Shown here piece after piece: positions 42,582 through 51,245 of a stretch of DNA of 64,000 bases. The notes under the pieces were generated by a model. The model was given only the letters and a program-made list of their open reading frames with translations. It searched no databases and was not told the origin of the DNA. Both the position numbers and the translations under genes were made by a program. Location of the stretch: positions 2,666,001-2,730,000 of the forward strand of contig NZ_CP042304.1 in assembly GCF_007859655.1 (NCBI RefSeq), read 5' to 3'. Positions within the stretch are counted from its first letter, which is position 1. Each line of letters begins with the position of its first letter. Origin of the DNA: Devosia ginsengisoli. GTDB lineage: Bacteria > Pseudomonadota > Alphaproteobacteria > Rhizobiales > Devosiaceae.

Positions 42582-43242
42582 CGGCTATTATGAAGTCCTT
42601 CTGATGATCAATGTCGACCAGCTCATCTGCAGGGATCACCTCTGCCCCCATCCGGCCGAACAGGATGCTCGGGCTATCGCTTGGCAGGAGATGTGGTCGA
42701 AAGGCGTATACAGCACCGTTGAGCTGATAGGCGGGAGTCAGCAATTGGCGGGGTTTCCACGGCACTGCCCCCTCTATAAACGGTACCGGCATGTCGTCAA
42801 CAAGGCGCCATGTCCGTTCAGGATTGACCGACGCCTCATTGAAAGTAGCGATAGAATCCAAGTTTTCGGCGACCATGCGGTCAATGCAGCGGCCCACCAG
42901 TTCTGGCGTGCGGAATGGCGCAGTCGCCTCCAAAAGGACCATGATGTCATCGGCCGTGCCCCTTTCGGTCAACTGACGATACAGGTGGCGGATCGTATCG
43001 ATGACCAGGGCTGTGTCGGTGGCTAGTTCTGGCGGACGCCAATGAATTTCGGCGCCGTGGGATTGAGCCGCCGCGGCAATCTTTTCATCATCGGTGGAGA
43101 CGATAACCCTGTCGATGGAATCGGTAGCCAGAGCCGTCTCGATGGGCCAGGCCAGCAGTGGCTTTCCGCCCAGCGGATGCAAATTTTTGTAAGGAACGGA
43201 TTTGCTGCCACCTCGGGCAGGGATAACAGCAACTACGCCCAT
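42550..43242 (-). CDS. neuA: CMP-nonulosonate cytidylyltransferase (LegF/NeuA-like, copy 2)
   Basis: 230 aa. VVAVIPARGGSKSVPYKNLHPLGGKPLLAWPIETAL, VIVSTDDEKIA, LLEATAPFRTPELVGRC, and YQLNGAVYAFRPHLLPS are the family motifs. It would activate the product of the NeuB at 48954 as a CMP-sugar. It differs clearly from copy 1 at 36057, so the two probably act on different nonulosonic acids. It overlaps the upstream oxidoreductase gene by 10 bp. Confidence 0.9.
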   Translation of the reverse strand: MGVVAVIPARGGSKSVPYKNLHPLGGKPLLAWPIETALATDSIDRVIVSTDDEKIAAAAQSHGAEIHWRPPELATDTALVIDTIRHLYRQLTERGTADDIMVLLEATAPFRTPELVGRCIDRMVAENLDSIATFNEASVNPERTWRLVDDMPVPFIEGAVPWKPRQLLTPAYQLNGAVYAFRPHLLPSDSPSILFGRMGAEVIPADELVDIDHQKDFIIADAILRSRTGA

Positions 43243-44261
43243 GGGAAAACCCGTCCCGTATTGGCGTCGGCCGTTTCAATCGCGATCTTACGACTATTCT
43301 GCTCGGCAGAGTCATAGCATCGCGCTACCGCACGGACGATCTGCAAACCAGTGCGACCATCGGGGAAGTTTTCCCCTTTTAATAGAGCCTCGAGCACGCG
43401 TTTGGTTGGCTGCACATTGTCAGCAGGAGCAAACCGGTGCGTAATGCGCTCCCATGGCATGCCATAGCGGGTCATTGGCGCACCGCGATGAGCCCGCTCG
43501 CGCGCCGTGACGATGGCCTCGCCCTGGAGTTCATCGATAATGATATGCCCATATTCGCCGGCATAGGTCACCGTCATCCCGTGTCCCTGATCATGCCCGA
43601 TAATCAGGTTGAGGCGCTGCCCGCTATCGGCAATGAAACGGAACTCTCCGCCCTGATCGAAAAATTCCACGCCGCGCGGATTGTTGATTGGCTCGCCGGT
43701 GAAATGCGCCGAAACCCAGCCTGGCCATGCACCCGTCAGGAAATTGAAGGCCTCAATATAGTGAGACCCGTTCATGGCCAGCCCGAGCGAGCCGGCAACC
43801 ACATTCATGCTGCCCAGCCGGCCCAGCAGCCCCTCGTCGAGAATAGTTTTGACTAGTTCATATTGCGGCATGAAGCGCATCTGGTGGTTGATACCCAGCC
43901 GGGTGCCTGCCTGCGCGCAGCACTCCACCATGCCGATGCATTGATCGACGGAGGCAGCCATGGGCTTTTCGCACAGAATGGCCTGTGCACCCGCCGCAAC
44001 GGCAGCACGCACGAGATCAAAATGCGTATTGGCCGTCGTAGCGATGACCACGAGGCGTGGGTCAGGAAAGGCCGCCAGCATCGCTGCCGCCTCGGCGAAA
44101 CGGGCCGATGGGGCAATGGAAAACTCTTCGCCCATTGCGTCGCGGGCCTCGGTCCGCAAATCGCAAACGGCGGCCAGCGACAGGCCCAGTTCACGCACGG
44201 CCATGGCATGCGAGCGCCCCATCCGGCCGGCACCAATCAACAAAACGTCTTTTGAACTCAT
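43233..44261 (-). CDS. Gfo/Idh/MocA-family oxidoreductase
   Basis: 342 aa. VLLIGAGRMGRSHAMAVRELG at the N-terminus, IATTANTHFDLVRAA, CEKPMAASVDQC with the catalytic Lys, and NHQMRFMPQYELVK leading into the C-terminal sheet domain. The position between HisH and NeuA resembles Campylobacter PtmF in the legionaminate cluster, but orthology is not shown by sequence alone. It is co-transcribed with both neighbours. Confidence 0.88.
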   Translation of the reverse strand: MSSKDVLLIGAGRMGRSHAMAVRELGLSLAAVCDLRTEARDAMGEEFSIAPSARFAEAAAMLAAFPDPRLVVIATTANTHFDLVRAAVAAGAQAILCEKPMAASVDQCIGMVECCAQAGTRLGINHQMRFMPQYELVKTILDEGLLGRLGSMNVVAGSLGLAMNGSHYIEAFNFLTGAWPGWVSAHFTGEPINNPRGVEFFDQGGEFRFIADSGQRLNLIIGHDQGHGMTVTYAGEYGHIIIDELQGEAIVTARERAHRGAPMTRYGMPWERITHRFAPADNVQPTKRVLEALLKGENFPDGRTGLQIVRAVARCYDSAEQNSRKIAIETADANTGRVFPWA

Positions 44262-44285
44262 CGTGTCTCTTCCGGGGCAGCCGGT

Positions 44286-44927
44286 CTAGCGGGCGTTTAC
44301 AAATCTGGAGAGGATACGCAGACCCACTTTGCCGCTCTTTTCAGGGTGGAACTGCACTCCGACAAGGTTGTCCTTTTGCACCGCAGCGCAAATCACGCGA
44401 CCATCATAGTCGCAAGTCGCCAGTACTTCTGAAGGGTTAATGGGATTGGCCGCGAAAGAATGCACAAAATAACAGGCGTCACCCGGCTCGGTATCCTCAA
44501 AAATAGTGCCCTGCCAGTCGACTTGGTTTGGCTGCAGTCCACTCCACCCGATATGCGGAATCTTGTGCGGCTCACCATCCGCCCCCGTCGACGGGATGGA
44601 CCGCACTTTGCCTGCGATGAGCCCCAGCCCGGCATGAGTACCGAACTCTTCGCTTTCGTCCAGCAACATCTGCATACCGACACATATACCCAGAGTTGGG
44701 CGGCCAGAAGCGATGACAGCGAGAACAGCCTCGCGCAAGCCGTGGCTATGCAATGCGGCGGTGCAGCTGCCGAAGGCGCCCACACCCGGCACGACCATGA
44801 TGCTGGCGACCTCGACCTGTTCGGGGGTCGTTGCAAAGATCGGCTCCGCGCCCACGCCGACAATGGCGCGGGCAACGCTCTGCAGATTGCCGACACCATA
44901 ATCGACAATGACAACTTGCCGGGTCAT
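44286..44927 (-). CDS. hisH: HisH-like glutamine amidotransferase subunit (sugar amidotransferase)
   Basis: 213 aa class I glutaminase: VDYGVGNLQSVARAIVGVG, oxyanion PGVGAFG, nucleophile Cys82 in LGICVGMQMLL, and VQFHPEKSGKVG with the His/Glu of the triad. The ATG overlaps the hisF stop (ATGA). No other histidine genes are near, and a WbpG-family enzyme is encoded in the same operon, so it most likely supplies ammonia for acetamidino-sugar synthesis rather than for histidine. Confidence 0.92.
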   Translation of the reverse strand: MTRQVVIVDYGVGNLQSVARAIVGVGAEPIFATTPEQVEVASIMVVPGVGAFGSCTAALHSHGLREAVLAVIASGRPTLGICVGMQMLLDESEEFGTHAGLGLIAGKVRSIPSTGADGEPHKIPHIGWSGLQPNQVDWQGTIFEDTEPGDACYFVHSFAANPINPSEVLATCDYDGRVICAAVQKDNLVGVQFHPEKSGKVGLRILSRFVNAR

Positions 44928-45685
44928 AGCTTCCTCAGCGGAACGCCGGCCGCCTGCACGCGGGCACGAATATCTTGGAATGGAATGCGGTCATAATGGA
45001 GCACATCAGCCATAGCCACAGCATCGGCATGCCCCTCGTACACCGCCTCGATCAGGTGCTCGACCGTACCCATGCCTCCGCTCGCGATGACCGGGATCGG
45101 CACGGCATCAGAAACCGCGCGGATGAGTTCGAGGTCGAAGCCCTTGCGAGTTCCTTCCCGGTCGACCGATGTCAATAGGATTTCCCCCGCCCCGCGCTCA
45201 ACTACCTGCCTGGCCCAGGCGACAACATCCAGCCCAGTCTTCTCGCGACCGTTATCGACATAGGCCTGCCAACGCCCCGTCGCCTCCTGCTTGGCTTCAA
45301 TGGAAACAACCATACACTGCGCACCAAAGGTATTGGCAATATCGGAGATCAATTCGGGCCGTCTGATGGCAGCCGTATTGATGGCAACCTTATCCGCACC
45401 CGATCGCATCATGGCCTGCACGTCCGCCAAGGAGCGGATGCCGCCGCCCACGGTTATGGGAATGAATACGGCGTCTGAGGTCCGACTCACGATATCGCCG
45501 AGGCTGTTCTGATCGTAGAGACTGGCAACAATGTCCATGTAGATGATTTCATCGATGCCGGCGGCATAGTATTTCTGCGCGAACTGGCCTGGTTCACCCA
45601 GCTTGCGCAGGCCCTCAAGATTGATCCCCTTGATCAGATTGGGCGCCTTCACATCAAGGCGAGCAATGAGCCTTTTGGCCGTCAC
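44924..45685 (-). CDS. hisF: HisF-like cyclase subunit (sugar amidotransferase)
   Basis: 253 aa from the GTG at 45685, behind CGGGAGA, giving the expected VTAKRLIARLDVKAPNLIKGINLEGLR start. Beta/alpha barrel with VGGGIRSLADVQAMMRSGADKVAIN, VVSIEAKQE and ASGGMGTVEHLIEAV. The HisH/HisF pair channels ammonia; with WbpG/PseA (38673-39992) it forms the acetamidino transferase. Compared with true HisF, the strand-1 segment is RLDVKAPNLIKG (true HisF has CLDVxxGRVVKG), as in the polysaccharide paralogs. Confidence 0.93.
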   Translation of the reverse strand: MTAKRLIARLDVKAPNLIKGINLEGLRKLGEPGQFAQKYYAAGIDEIIYMDIVASLYDQNSLGDIVSRTSDAVFIPITVGGGIRSLADVQAMMRSGADKVAINTAAIRRPELISDIANTFGAQCMVVSIEAKQEATGRWQAYVDNGREKTGLDVVAWARQVVERGAGEILLTSVDREGTRKGFDLELIRAVSDAVPIPVIASGGMGTVEHLIEAVYEGHADAVAMADVLHYDRIPFQDIRARVQAAGVPLRKL

Positions 45686-45737
45686 GAACCAGTTCTCCCG
45701 AGCACCGACAGATGCCAAAACCTCGACAGCGCAAGCA

Positions 45738-47195
45738 TCAGATCGACCTGAGTGTTTTCACCACTCGTTCCAGATCTGCATCCGACATATTGGAGCCGGA
45801 CGGAAGGCATATGCCACGCTCGAACAGCCCATCCGAAACCGAGTGGTTGGAGTGCTGCACGTATTTGAAATTCTCAAATACAGGTTGCAGGTGCATAGGC
45901 TTCCATACCGGCCTAGCTTCGATGAACTCATCGGCGAGTCGCCGGATCACGTCAACGGTAGTGGTCGGCGCATCCGGCAGAATCTCGCACACTGAGAGCC
46001 AGTGGGTGGAATAGCTCCAGTCGGGCTCTGGCATCCATGACAGCCACTCCACCGATGCGAGTTCGGTGCGATAGGTCTCGAACACGCGCCGCCTCGCGGC
46101 GACGCGCTCCTCCAGTACCTTGAGTTGACCGCGCCCGACGCCCGCCAGTATGTTGCTCATCCGGTAATTGTAGCCGACAGTGGAATGCTGGTAGTGAGGC
46201 GCCGGGTCTCGGGCTTGCGTGGCCAGAAAACGGGCCCGCTTGGCAAGGTCTTCCTCCTGTGTGAGCAGCATGCCCCCGCCCGAAGTAGTGATGATCTTGT
46301 TGCCATTGAAAGAATAGATGCCGAGCCGGCCAAATGTGCCCGACGCCTTGGATTTGTACTTGGCGCCAAGCGATTCAGCCGCATCTTCGATAACATCGAC
46401 GCCGTAGCGCTTGCATATATCCATGATCGGATCCATGTCGGCGCTCTGCCCGTAAAGACAGACCACGATCACCGCCTTGGGCAACCGCCCCTCGCGCCGC
46501 GCCTCCTCCAGCGCGCGCTCAAGCGCCAGCGGGGACATGTTCCAGCTTTCAGGCTCGGAATCGATGAGGACGGGCTCTGCTCCCTGATACATGATCGGAT
46601 TGACGCTAGCGGCAAAGGTCAGTGTCGAGCAGAACACCGTGTCGCCCTGCTTCACATCAAGCATGCGCAGAGCGAGATGGATTGCAGCAGTGCCGGAACT
46701 GAGGGCGACGGCATGCGGTGAGGATACCCTTTCGGCCACTTCGCATTCGAAGGCATCGACGTTGGGGCCAAGGGGCGCGATCCAGTTCGTGCGAAAGGCG
46801 TCTTCGACAAATTCGCGCTCGGCATCTCCCATATGAGGCGTGGATAGCAGCACCTGCTCATCCAGTTCGGATCGCATGAGAACGTCGACGACCTTGCCGT
46901 CTTCATCGACTACAGGCAGATGATTGATCACATGCGCCTGCATGATTTCAAGCGCATCGCGTCGCGAGTGCCTCTTCGTAATGACAACGGATTCTGCAAC
47001 GGGGATGCCCGCCAGGCTGTCGGTCAACTCGCCCCCCGCCAGCATCAACCGCCGAATATCGCCATCGGTCACGGTTCTCTCGAAGCGACCGGCGGCATCC
47101 ACCAAAAGCAGCACACCCATTCGTCGCTTCTCTAAGAGAGCCAGAGCATCTCTCACGGTAAACGAACGCTCAACACAAAGCTCTAAAATATCCAA
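45738..47195 (-). CDS. CBS-domain pair fused to a DegT/DnrJ/EryC1 aminotransferase
   Basis: 485 aa. Residues 1-115 are two CBS repeats (FTVRDALALLEKRRMGVLLLVDAAGRFERTVTDGDIRR, then HSRRDALEIMQAHVINHLPVVDEDGKVVDVL). Residues ~120-485 are a complete PLP sugar aminotransferase with SSGTAAIH (168-173), CLYGQSADMDPI, VIEDAAESLGA (Asp271) and the Schiff-base Lys300 in SFNGNK. It fits the LegC step (UDP-4-keto sugar to 4-amino). In Campylobacter PtmE the CBS pair is fused to a nucleotidyltransferase, so here it seems to have moved to the aminotransferase. CBS pairs bind adenylates, suggesting allosteric control. Confidence 0.9.
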   Translation of the reverse strand: MDILELCVERSFTVRDALALLEKRRMGVLLLVDAAGRFERTVTDGDIRRLMLAGGELTDSLAGIPVAESVVITKRHSRRDALEIMQAHVINHLPVVDEDGKVVDVLMRSELDEQVLLSTPHMGDAEREFVEDAFRTNWIAPLGPNVDAFECEVAERVSSPHAVALSSGTAAIHLALRMLDVKQGDTVFCSTLTFAASVNPIMYQGAEPVLIDSEPESWNMSPLALERALEEARREGRLPKAVIVVCLYGQSADMDPIMDICKRYGVDVIEDAAESLGAKYKSKASGTFGRLGIYSFNGNKIITTSGGGMLLTQEEDLAKRARFLATQARDPAPHYQHSTVGYNYRMSNILAGVGRGQLKVLEERVAARRRVFETYRTELASVEWLSWMPEPDWSYSTHWLSVCEILPDAPTTTVDVIRRLADEFIEARPVWKPMHLQPVFENFKYVQHSNHSVSDGLFERGICLPSGSNMSDADLERVVKTLRSI

Positions 47196-47206
47196 GATGC
47201 TACCTA

Positions 47207-47834
47207 CTATGTCCGTCGCCCCGCAGGCACGCCCACGACCGTCTCGCCGCCTAGTACGTCCTTGACCACCACGGCACCGGCACCCACCACCGCATTGCGA
47301 TTAACGATTACCCTCGGCAGGACATTAGCCCCTGCCCCCACCAAAACGCCATCCCCAAGGATAACCCCACCCGCCAAAGACGACTGGGGGGCAACATGGC
47401 AAAATACCCCAACCCGGCAATCGTGGTCTACCACCGCCCCATGATTGACAATAGTGCCCTCTCCGAGGCGGGCGCGAGGTGCAATGACGGCTTGCGCCGC
47501 AACAAAGACGCCGCCGCCAAGGTCTGCCTCACCGCCAATGCTAGCTTGCGGGTGCACAATCGTAAAAAGGCTTGCCCCAACCTTGCGAGCATCCTCCCAC
47601 AGACGACGGCGGATTGCATTGTCGCCGATGCAGACATGCACCGCCCGCCCCATAAGGCTCGGCCACTCGAGCATACCGATCTCGATGCCCAGTATCTGTT
47701 GCCCGGTCCGCATAGCATTTTGGTCAACGACAGCTATCTGATCCCGCCTATGCCCCCCCCTTGAGCAGCGCATCGACCACCACTGTCGCGTGGCCGCCAG
47801 CACCGATCAGGGTCACGTCGAGATCAATAGACAT
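47207..47834 (-). CDS. PglD/LegH-like sugar O/N-acetyltransferase, frame broken by a C8 tract
   Basis: The start ATG at 47832-47834 encodes MSIDLDVTLIGAGGHATVVVDALLKGG, the PglD N-terminal UDP-sugar-binding motif. After the G8 run (C8 at 47753-47760) the frame shifts; with seven G it continues as HRRDQIAVVDQNAMRTGQQILGIEIG and through the left-handed beta-helix to VVGVPAGRRT. The hexapeptide domain is intact, with the catalytic His region VNHGAVVDHDCRVG. So the gene is off by one base here. It may be phase-variable, a fixed mutation, or a homopolymer sequencing error. It would acetylate the 4-amino group made by the aminotransferase next door. Confidence 0.8.
47753..47760. repeat. C8 homopolymer at the frame break
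   Basis: Eight C on the plus strand (G8 in the coding strand) inside codons for Lys-Gly-Gly of the PglD-like gene. Seven would restore the frame. Tracts of this length in surface-glycan genes are known slipped-strand phase-variation sites in other bacteria. Confidence 0.85.
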
Positions 47835-48957
47835 TCACCTTGCCCAGGATTTGATCCAAGGGGGTCTCCCGCAGATAACGAACGATACGCGGCGCCGCCT
47901 GACCATCGCCGAAAACATTGCTCGTCCTGCGCGACTGCGACCTGGCCTCTGTGATGGCCACGCGAATGGCCGCCGGGAATGGTAGCACATCGATAACATT
48001 ACTGTTGCGCTGACGCAGCATCTGACGACTGCCAACATTGACGACCGACGTACCGAATGTCGCCGCTTCGATAATCCCGCTGCTGGAATTGCCCAACAGC
48101 ATGCGGGCATGGCGCAACAGAGCCAGATAGTCGTTGCGTGGAGCATGGGTCACCAGCTTGACCCGCCCCGCCTTTTCGGCGGCGTCCAACGCCGCAAGAA
48201 TAGGTGCGCTGCCGGCATCGGAATTTGGCCGAAAGGCGAGCACCTGCGTATCCTGCTCCGAGAGTTCGGCGATCAGGACATCAACCACGCCAGCCCCTGC
48301 CTCAGCCTCTTGCAGCACAGGATGATAGAGCAGAAGTGCTAGTTCCCTTTGCGGATCGAGTCCATAGCGCGGCAGAAGCGATTCGGCGGGTTCGCTGGCC
48401 AACTCGACAATACCGTCGAGTCCAGGGGCGCCCACAACATGGACGCGATCGGCCCGTTCTCCCATGCGAACCAGACGGTCGGCGCTTTCTTCGGTCGCCA
48501 CAAGATGAACATCGGACAGTTTGGAAATGGCATGGCGTACGGGTTCGTCGACAGTGCCGGAGCGCTCGCCGCCATGAATGTGGAAAATTGGAATATTGAG
48601 ATGGATGGCCGCCAGCGCCGCCGCGATCATTTCGCCACGGTCACCCAGCAGGAGCACCGCATCGGGCTTGAAAACCTGTAGTGCCGCAACGATGCCGGTC
48701 ATCATCACAGCAATATTACCCGCCATCCCGGCGCCGTCGAGCTTGCCATCCGCCACAGGAATTCTGGCAACGATAGGCAGGCCTGCGCGTTCGATGTCGC
48801 CCACGGTCATTCCAAACATCGGCGAAAGGTGCATGCCCGTCGCAATGATGCCCAGCTCAAGATCAGGGCAGGCATCGATCTGCTGCAGGCAAGCCTGCAT
48901 AAGGCCGTAATCGGCTCGCGTACCGCTTATATAGCATATGCGGCGGCACTGATTCAT
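47824..48957 (-). CDS. neuC: Hydrolysing UDP-sugar 2-epimerase (NeuC/LegG type)
   Basis: 377 aa from MNQCRRICYISGTRADYGLMQACLQQI, the N-terminal motif of NeuC/LegG/PseG-related hydrolysing epimerases. DAVLLLGDRGEMIAAALAAIHLNIPIFHIHGGERSGTVDEPVRHAISKLSDVHLVATEESADRLVRMGE and LLGNSSSGIIEAATFGTSVVNVGSRQ carry the family active-site residues. It releases UDP and forms the 2-epimerised hexose used by NeuB. The order neuB-neuC-acetyltransferase-aminotransferase in one operon matches a legionaminate-type pathway. It overlaps both neighbours. Confidence 0.93.
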   Translation of the reverse strand: MNQCRRICYISGTRADYGLMQACLQQIDACPDLELGIIATGMHLSPMFGMTVGDIERAGLPIVARIPVADGKLDGAGMAGNIAVMMTGIVAALQVFKPDAVLLLGDRGEMIAAALAAIHLNIPIFHIHGGERSGTVDEPVRHAISKLSDVHLVATEESADRLVRMGERADRVHVVGAPGLDGIVELASEPAESLLPRYGLDPQRELALLLYHPVLQEAEAGAGVVDVLIAELSEQDTQVLAFRPNSDAGSAPILAALDAAEKAGRVKLVTHAPRNDYLALLRHARMLLGNSSSGIIEAATFGTSVVNVGSRQMLRQRNSNVIDVLPFPAAIRVAITEARSQSRRTSNVFGDGQAAPRIVRYLRETPLDQILGKVNVY

Positions 48958-49982
48958 TGCAGATCCGACCAAACCACGGTTTCGCCAGCTGCAATCCGGC
49001 GGGCGGTACGCCGGCCATAGACTTTGTCGAGATCGGCGGGGGGGATGCCAGTGCCGGGGCGTAGCAGAGTAATATCCTCCGCGCGGACGGTGGCGTCCGC
49101 CTCGATGTCACGTACTGCCGTCACGCTGCGGCGCACAAGCGCCCGGATCGGCACTTCGGATGCCGTAGGTTGCTTCACGCCATCCCCAAGAGCCTTTTCG
49201 ATATCGCGTATGGCGCGAACCAGCGCCTTCAGTTCCTCCGGATCCAGCGACGCGCCGTGGTCGGGGCCGGGAAGCGATTTGTCGAGCGTAAAATGCTTCT
49301 CAATGGTCTTCGCGCCCATCGCCACGGCGGCGGTCGAAACGGCTATGCCCAGCGTATGATCCGAATAGCCCATGACAGCGCCGGTAGCATCGGCAATGGT
49401 CTGCATAGCCCGCAGATTCACGTGCTCGGGCATAGCCGGATAGTTCGAGGTGCAGTGCAGAATAGCCAAATCGTTGGGCACCGGGACGATCCCTGCGGCT
49501 TCCCGCGTCGCCTTGATTACGCTCACGGCGTCCACCACCTCTTCCAGCGTCGCCATGCCGGTGGAGACGATCAGTGGCAAGCCAGACCGCGCCATGTGAC
49601 GCAAGAACGGGGTATTGGTCAGCTCGCCCGAGGGCACCTTAACCCGCTTCAGGCCCAGAGCGACGAGAAAATCGAAGGACCCCTCATCGAAAGCCGTCGA
49701 CATGAATTCGATGCCCCGCGCGTGTGCGCGCTCGAACAGAGCATGATGCAGTTCCTCGGAAATTTCCAGCGCCTTCAGCATGTTGTACTGGTCGCTGTGC
49801 CCCGTGGCCGCCCTCTGGTATTCAGCAGTATCGGCGCCAAGTCGGGTCAGCTTGTCGGCCGAAAAGCTCTGGAACTTGATCGCATCGGCGCCAGCATCAG
49901 CCGCGACATCGACGAGCCGCAGGGCCATGTCGGCATTGCCATTGTGGTTCACGCCGGCCTCAGCAATGATGAACGTATTCAT
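48954..49982 (-). CDS. neuB: Nonulosonate synthase (NeuB/LegI type)
   Basis: 342 aa from MNTFIIAEAGVNHNGNADMALRLVDVA (a GTG two codons earlier has better spacing from GGAG). Canonical motifs are all present: NHNG, AIKFQSF, STAFDEGSFDFL, KVPSGELTNTPFL, GYSDHTLG, EKHFTLDKSLPGPDHGASL, and an SAF domain with RALVRRSVTAVRDIEADATV and LRPGTGIPP. It condenses PEP with an N-acyl hexosamine to a nine-carbon sugar. With NeuC, LegF-like and the CBS-aminotransferase it suggests legionaminic or a related diamino nonulosonic acid. Confidence 0.94.
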   Translation of the reverse strand: MNTFIIAEAGVNHNGNADMALRLVDVAADAGADAIKFQSFSADKLTRLGADTAEYQRAATGHSDQYNMLKALEISEELHHALFERAHARGIEFMSTAFDEGSFDFLVALGLKRVKVPSGELTNTPFLRHMARSGLPLIVSTGMATLEEVVDAVSVIKATREAAGIVPVPNDLAILHCTSNYPAMPEHVNLRAMQTIADATGAVMGYSDHTLGIAVSTAAVAMGAKTIEKHFTLDKSLPGPDHGASLDPEELKALVRAIRDIEKALGDGVKQPTASEVPIRALVRRSVTAVRDIEADATVRAEDITLLRPGTGIPPADLDKVYGRRTARRIAAGETVVWSDLQ

Positions 49983-50003
49983 GGGCACAAATTCTCCGAA
50001 GCG

Positions 50004-51245
50004 CTAGGCCGTATGGGCAGGAGGAATGCGGCCTGCCGAGATATCATTCAAAATGACTTCAATACGATCAAAGAGCGCATCCCGGTCAAACTCGCGGCTC
50101 GCATAACGACGCCCATTTTCGCCCATTTCCTGACGCACAGCCGCAGGCGTGGCAATCATGGCAAGGACGGCTTCGGCCAGATCGTCGGAATGGCCAGCCG
50201 CAACCGCTAGACCAGCCCCCGCTTCGCCTACCACTGCCGCTCCCTCCCCATTTAACATGGCGATGATGGGCAAGCCGGCCTGAAGATAGCTCTGTATTTT
50301 CCCCGGTATAGTCATGGCAAATATCGGTTCGTCCCGCAAGGAAACGAGCAGGGCGTCGGCATGACGCTGGAACGACGGCATCCTTTCGAGCGGGAAGCGC
50401 CCGGGCATCAACACCTGCTCGGTCAACCCAAGCCGCGCAACCTCATCACGCAGCCACAGCGCCTTGCGTCCGTCGCCGACAATAACCCAACGAACCGGTC
50501 GATCACGCAGCCTGTCTGCAGCATCGAGAATGGCCGGAAAATCTTGGGCCTCGCCGACATTGCCGGTAAAGACGATCGTGAAGAGATCAGGCGCTGGCGG
50601 TATTTCCGGAGCGGCATCGGCAGTTTCGGCGCTGCCGGCTTCGTCCGGCCAGCTCGGAAAATAGATCGCGCGGCGTTGATCTTGAAGGTAGCGGCGGATT
50701 TCGGTCACGAAGCTGCGCGATTGCCCCAGAACCACGGCGGATTGCCGATAGATGAACCGAACTAGGAGGGCAATGGCGCCCAGGATCGGACGTGAGCGCA
50801 CGGCACCGACGGCGATCAGGGATTCCGGCCACAGATCGAGAACCCAAAAGGCGACCGGGGCCTGCTTCAGCCAACCCAGAGTAATGGCGGGTAGACCGAC
50901 CGTTACCGGCGAGGGCTGGAAGACGAAGATGGCGTCGAACTTCCGGCCCCGCAACACCAGCGGTCCTAGGAATATGCCCGAAAGCGCAAAGATGAGATAA
51001 TTGAGCGCGAGCCGCAGACCACCCCTGCCCCGCGCAAGCATTGGGACGCGAACCACATCCGCGTCAGCGAAGCGCGAAAAAGCTTCCGGCTCCGCGGCAA
51101 ACTCCGCAAACACCTGGCCATCGGGATAATTCGGCCGCCCGGTCAGCACGGTAACCTCGTGACCGCGCGCGGTCAGTCCAGCGACCAAGTCGTTGATACG
51201 GAAAGTCTCCGGCCAAAAATACTGGCTTATTACGAGTAAGCGCAC
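50004..51245 (-). CDS. GT4-family glycosyltransferase (WbuB-like)
   Basis: 413 aa. RLLVISQYFWPETFRINDLVAGLTARGHEVTVLTGRPNYPDG is the typical GT-B start of L-fucosamine transferases such as WbuB. The acceptor part has VPMLARGRGGLRLALNYLIFALS, and the donor half has FTIVFTGNVGEAQDFPAIL, VGDGRKA and FAMTIPGKIQSYLQAGLPIIAMLNGEGA. It sits directly downstream of capG/fnlC (1 bp), so it most likely transfers the L-FucNAc made by that module to the lipid-linked chain. Predicted cytoplasmic, membrane associated. Confidence 0.9.
   Translation of the reverse strand: MRLLVISQYFWPETFRINDLVAGLTARGHEVTVLTGRPNYPDGQVFAEFAAEPEAFSRFADADVVRVPMLARGRGGLRLALNYLIFALSGIFLGPLVLRGRKFDAIFVFQPSPVTVGLPAITLGWLKQAPVAFWVLDLWPESLIAVGAVRSRPILGAIALLVRFIYRQSAVVLGQSRSFVTEIRRYLQDQRRAIYFPSWPDEAGSAETADAAPEIPPAPDLFTIVFTGNVGEAQDFPAILDAADRLRDRPVRWVIVGDGRKALWLRDEVARLGLTEQVLMPGRFPLERMPSFQRHADALLVSLRDEPIFAMTIPGKIQSYLQAGLPIIAMLNGEGAAVVGEAGAGLAVAAGHSDDLAEAVLAMIATPAAVRQEMGENGRRYASREFDRDALFDRIEVILNDISAGRIPPAHTA

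Noticed and set aside
44286..45685. hisH and hisF as part of a histidine operon
   Set aside because: No other histidine gene nearby; WbpG/PseA in the same operon and the altered HisF strand 1 point to sugar amidotransfer.
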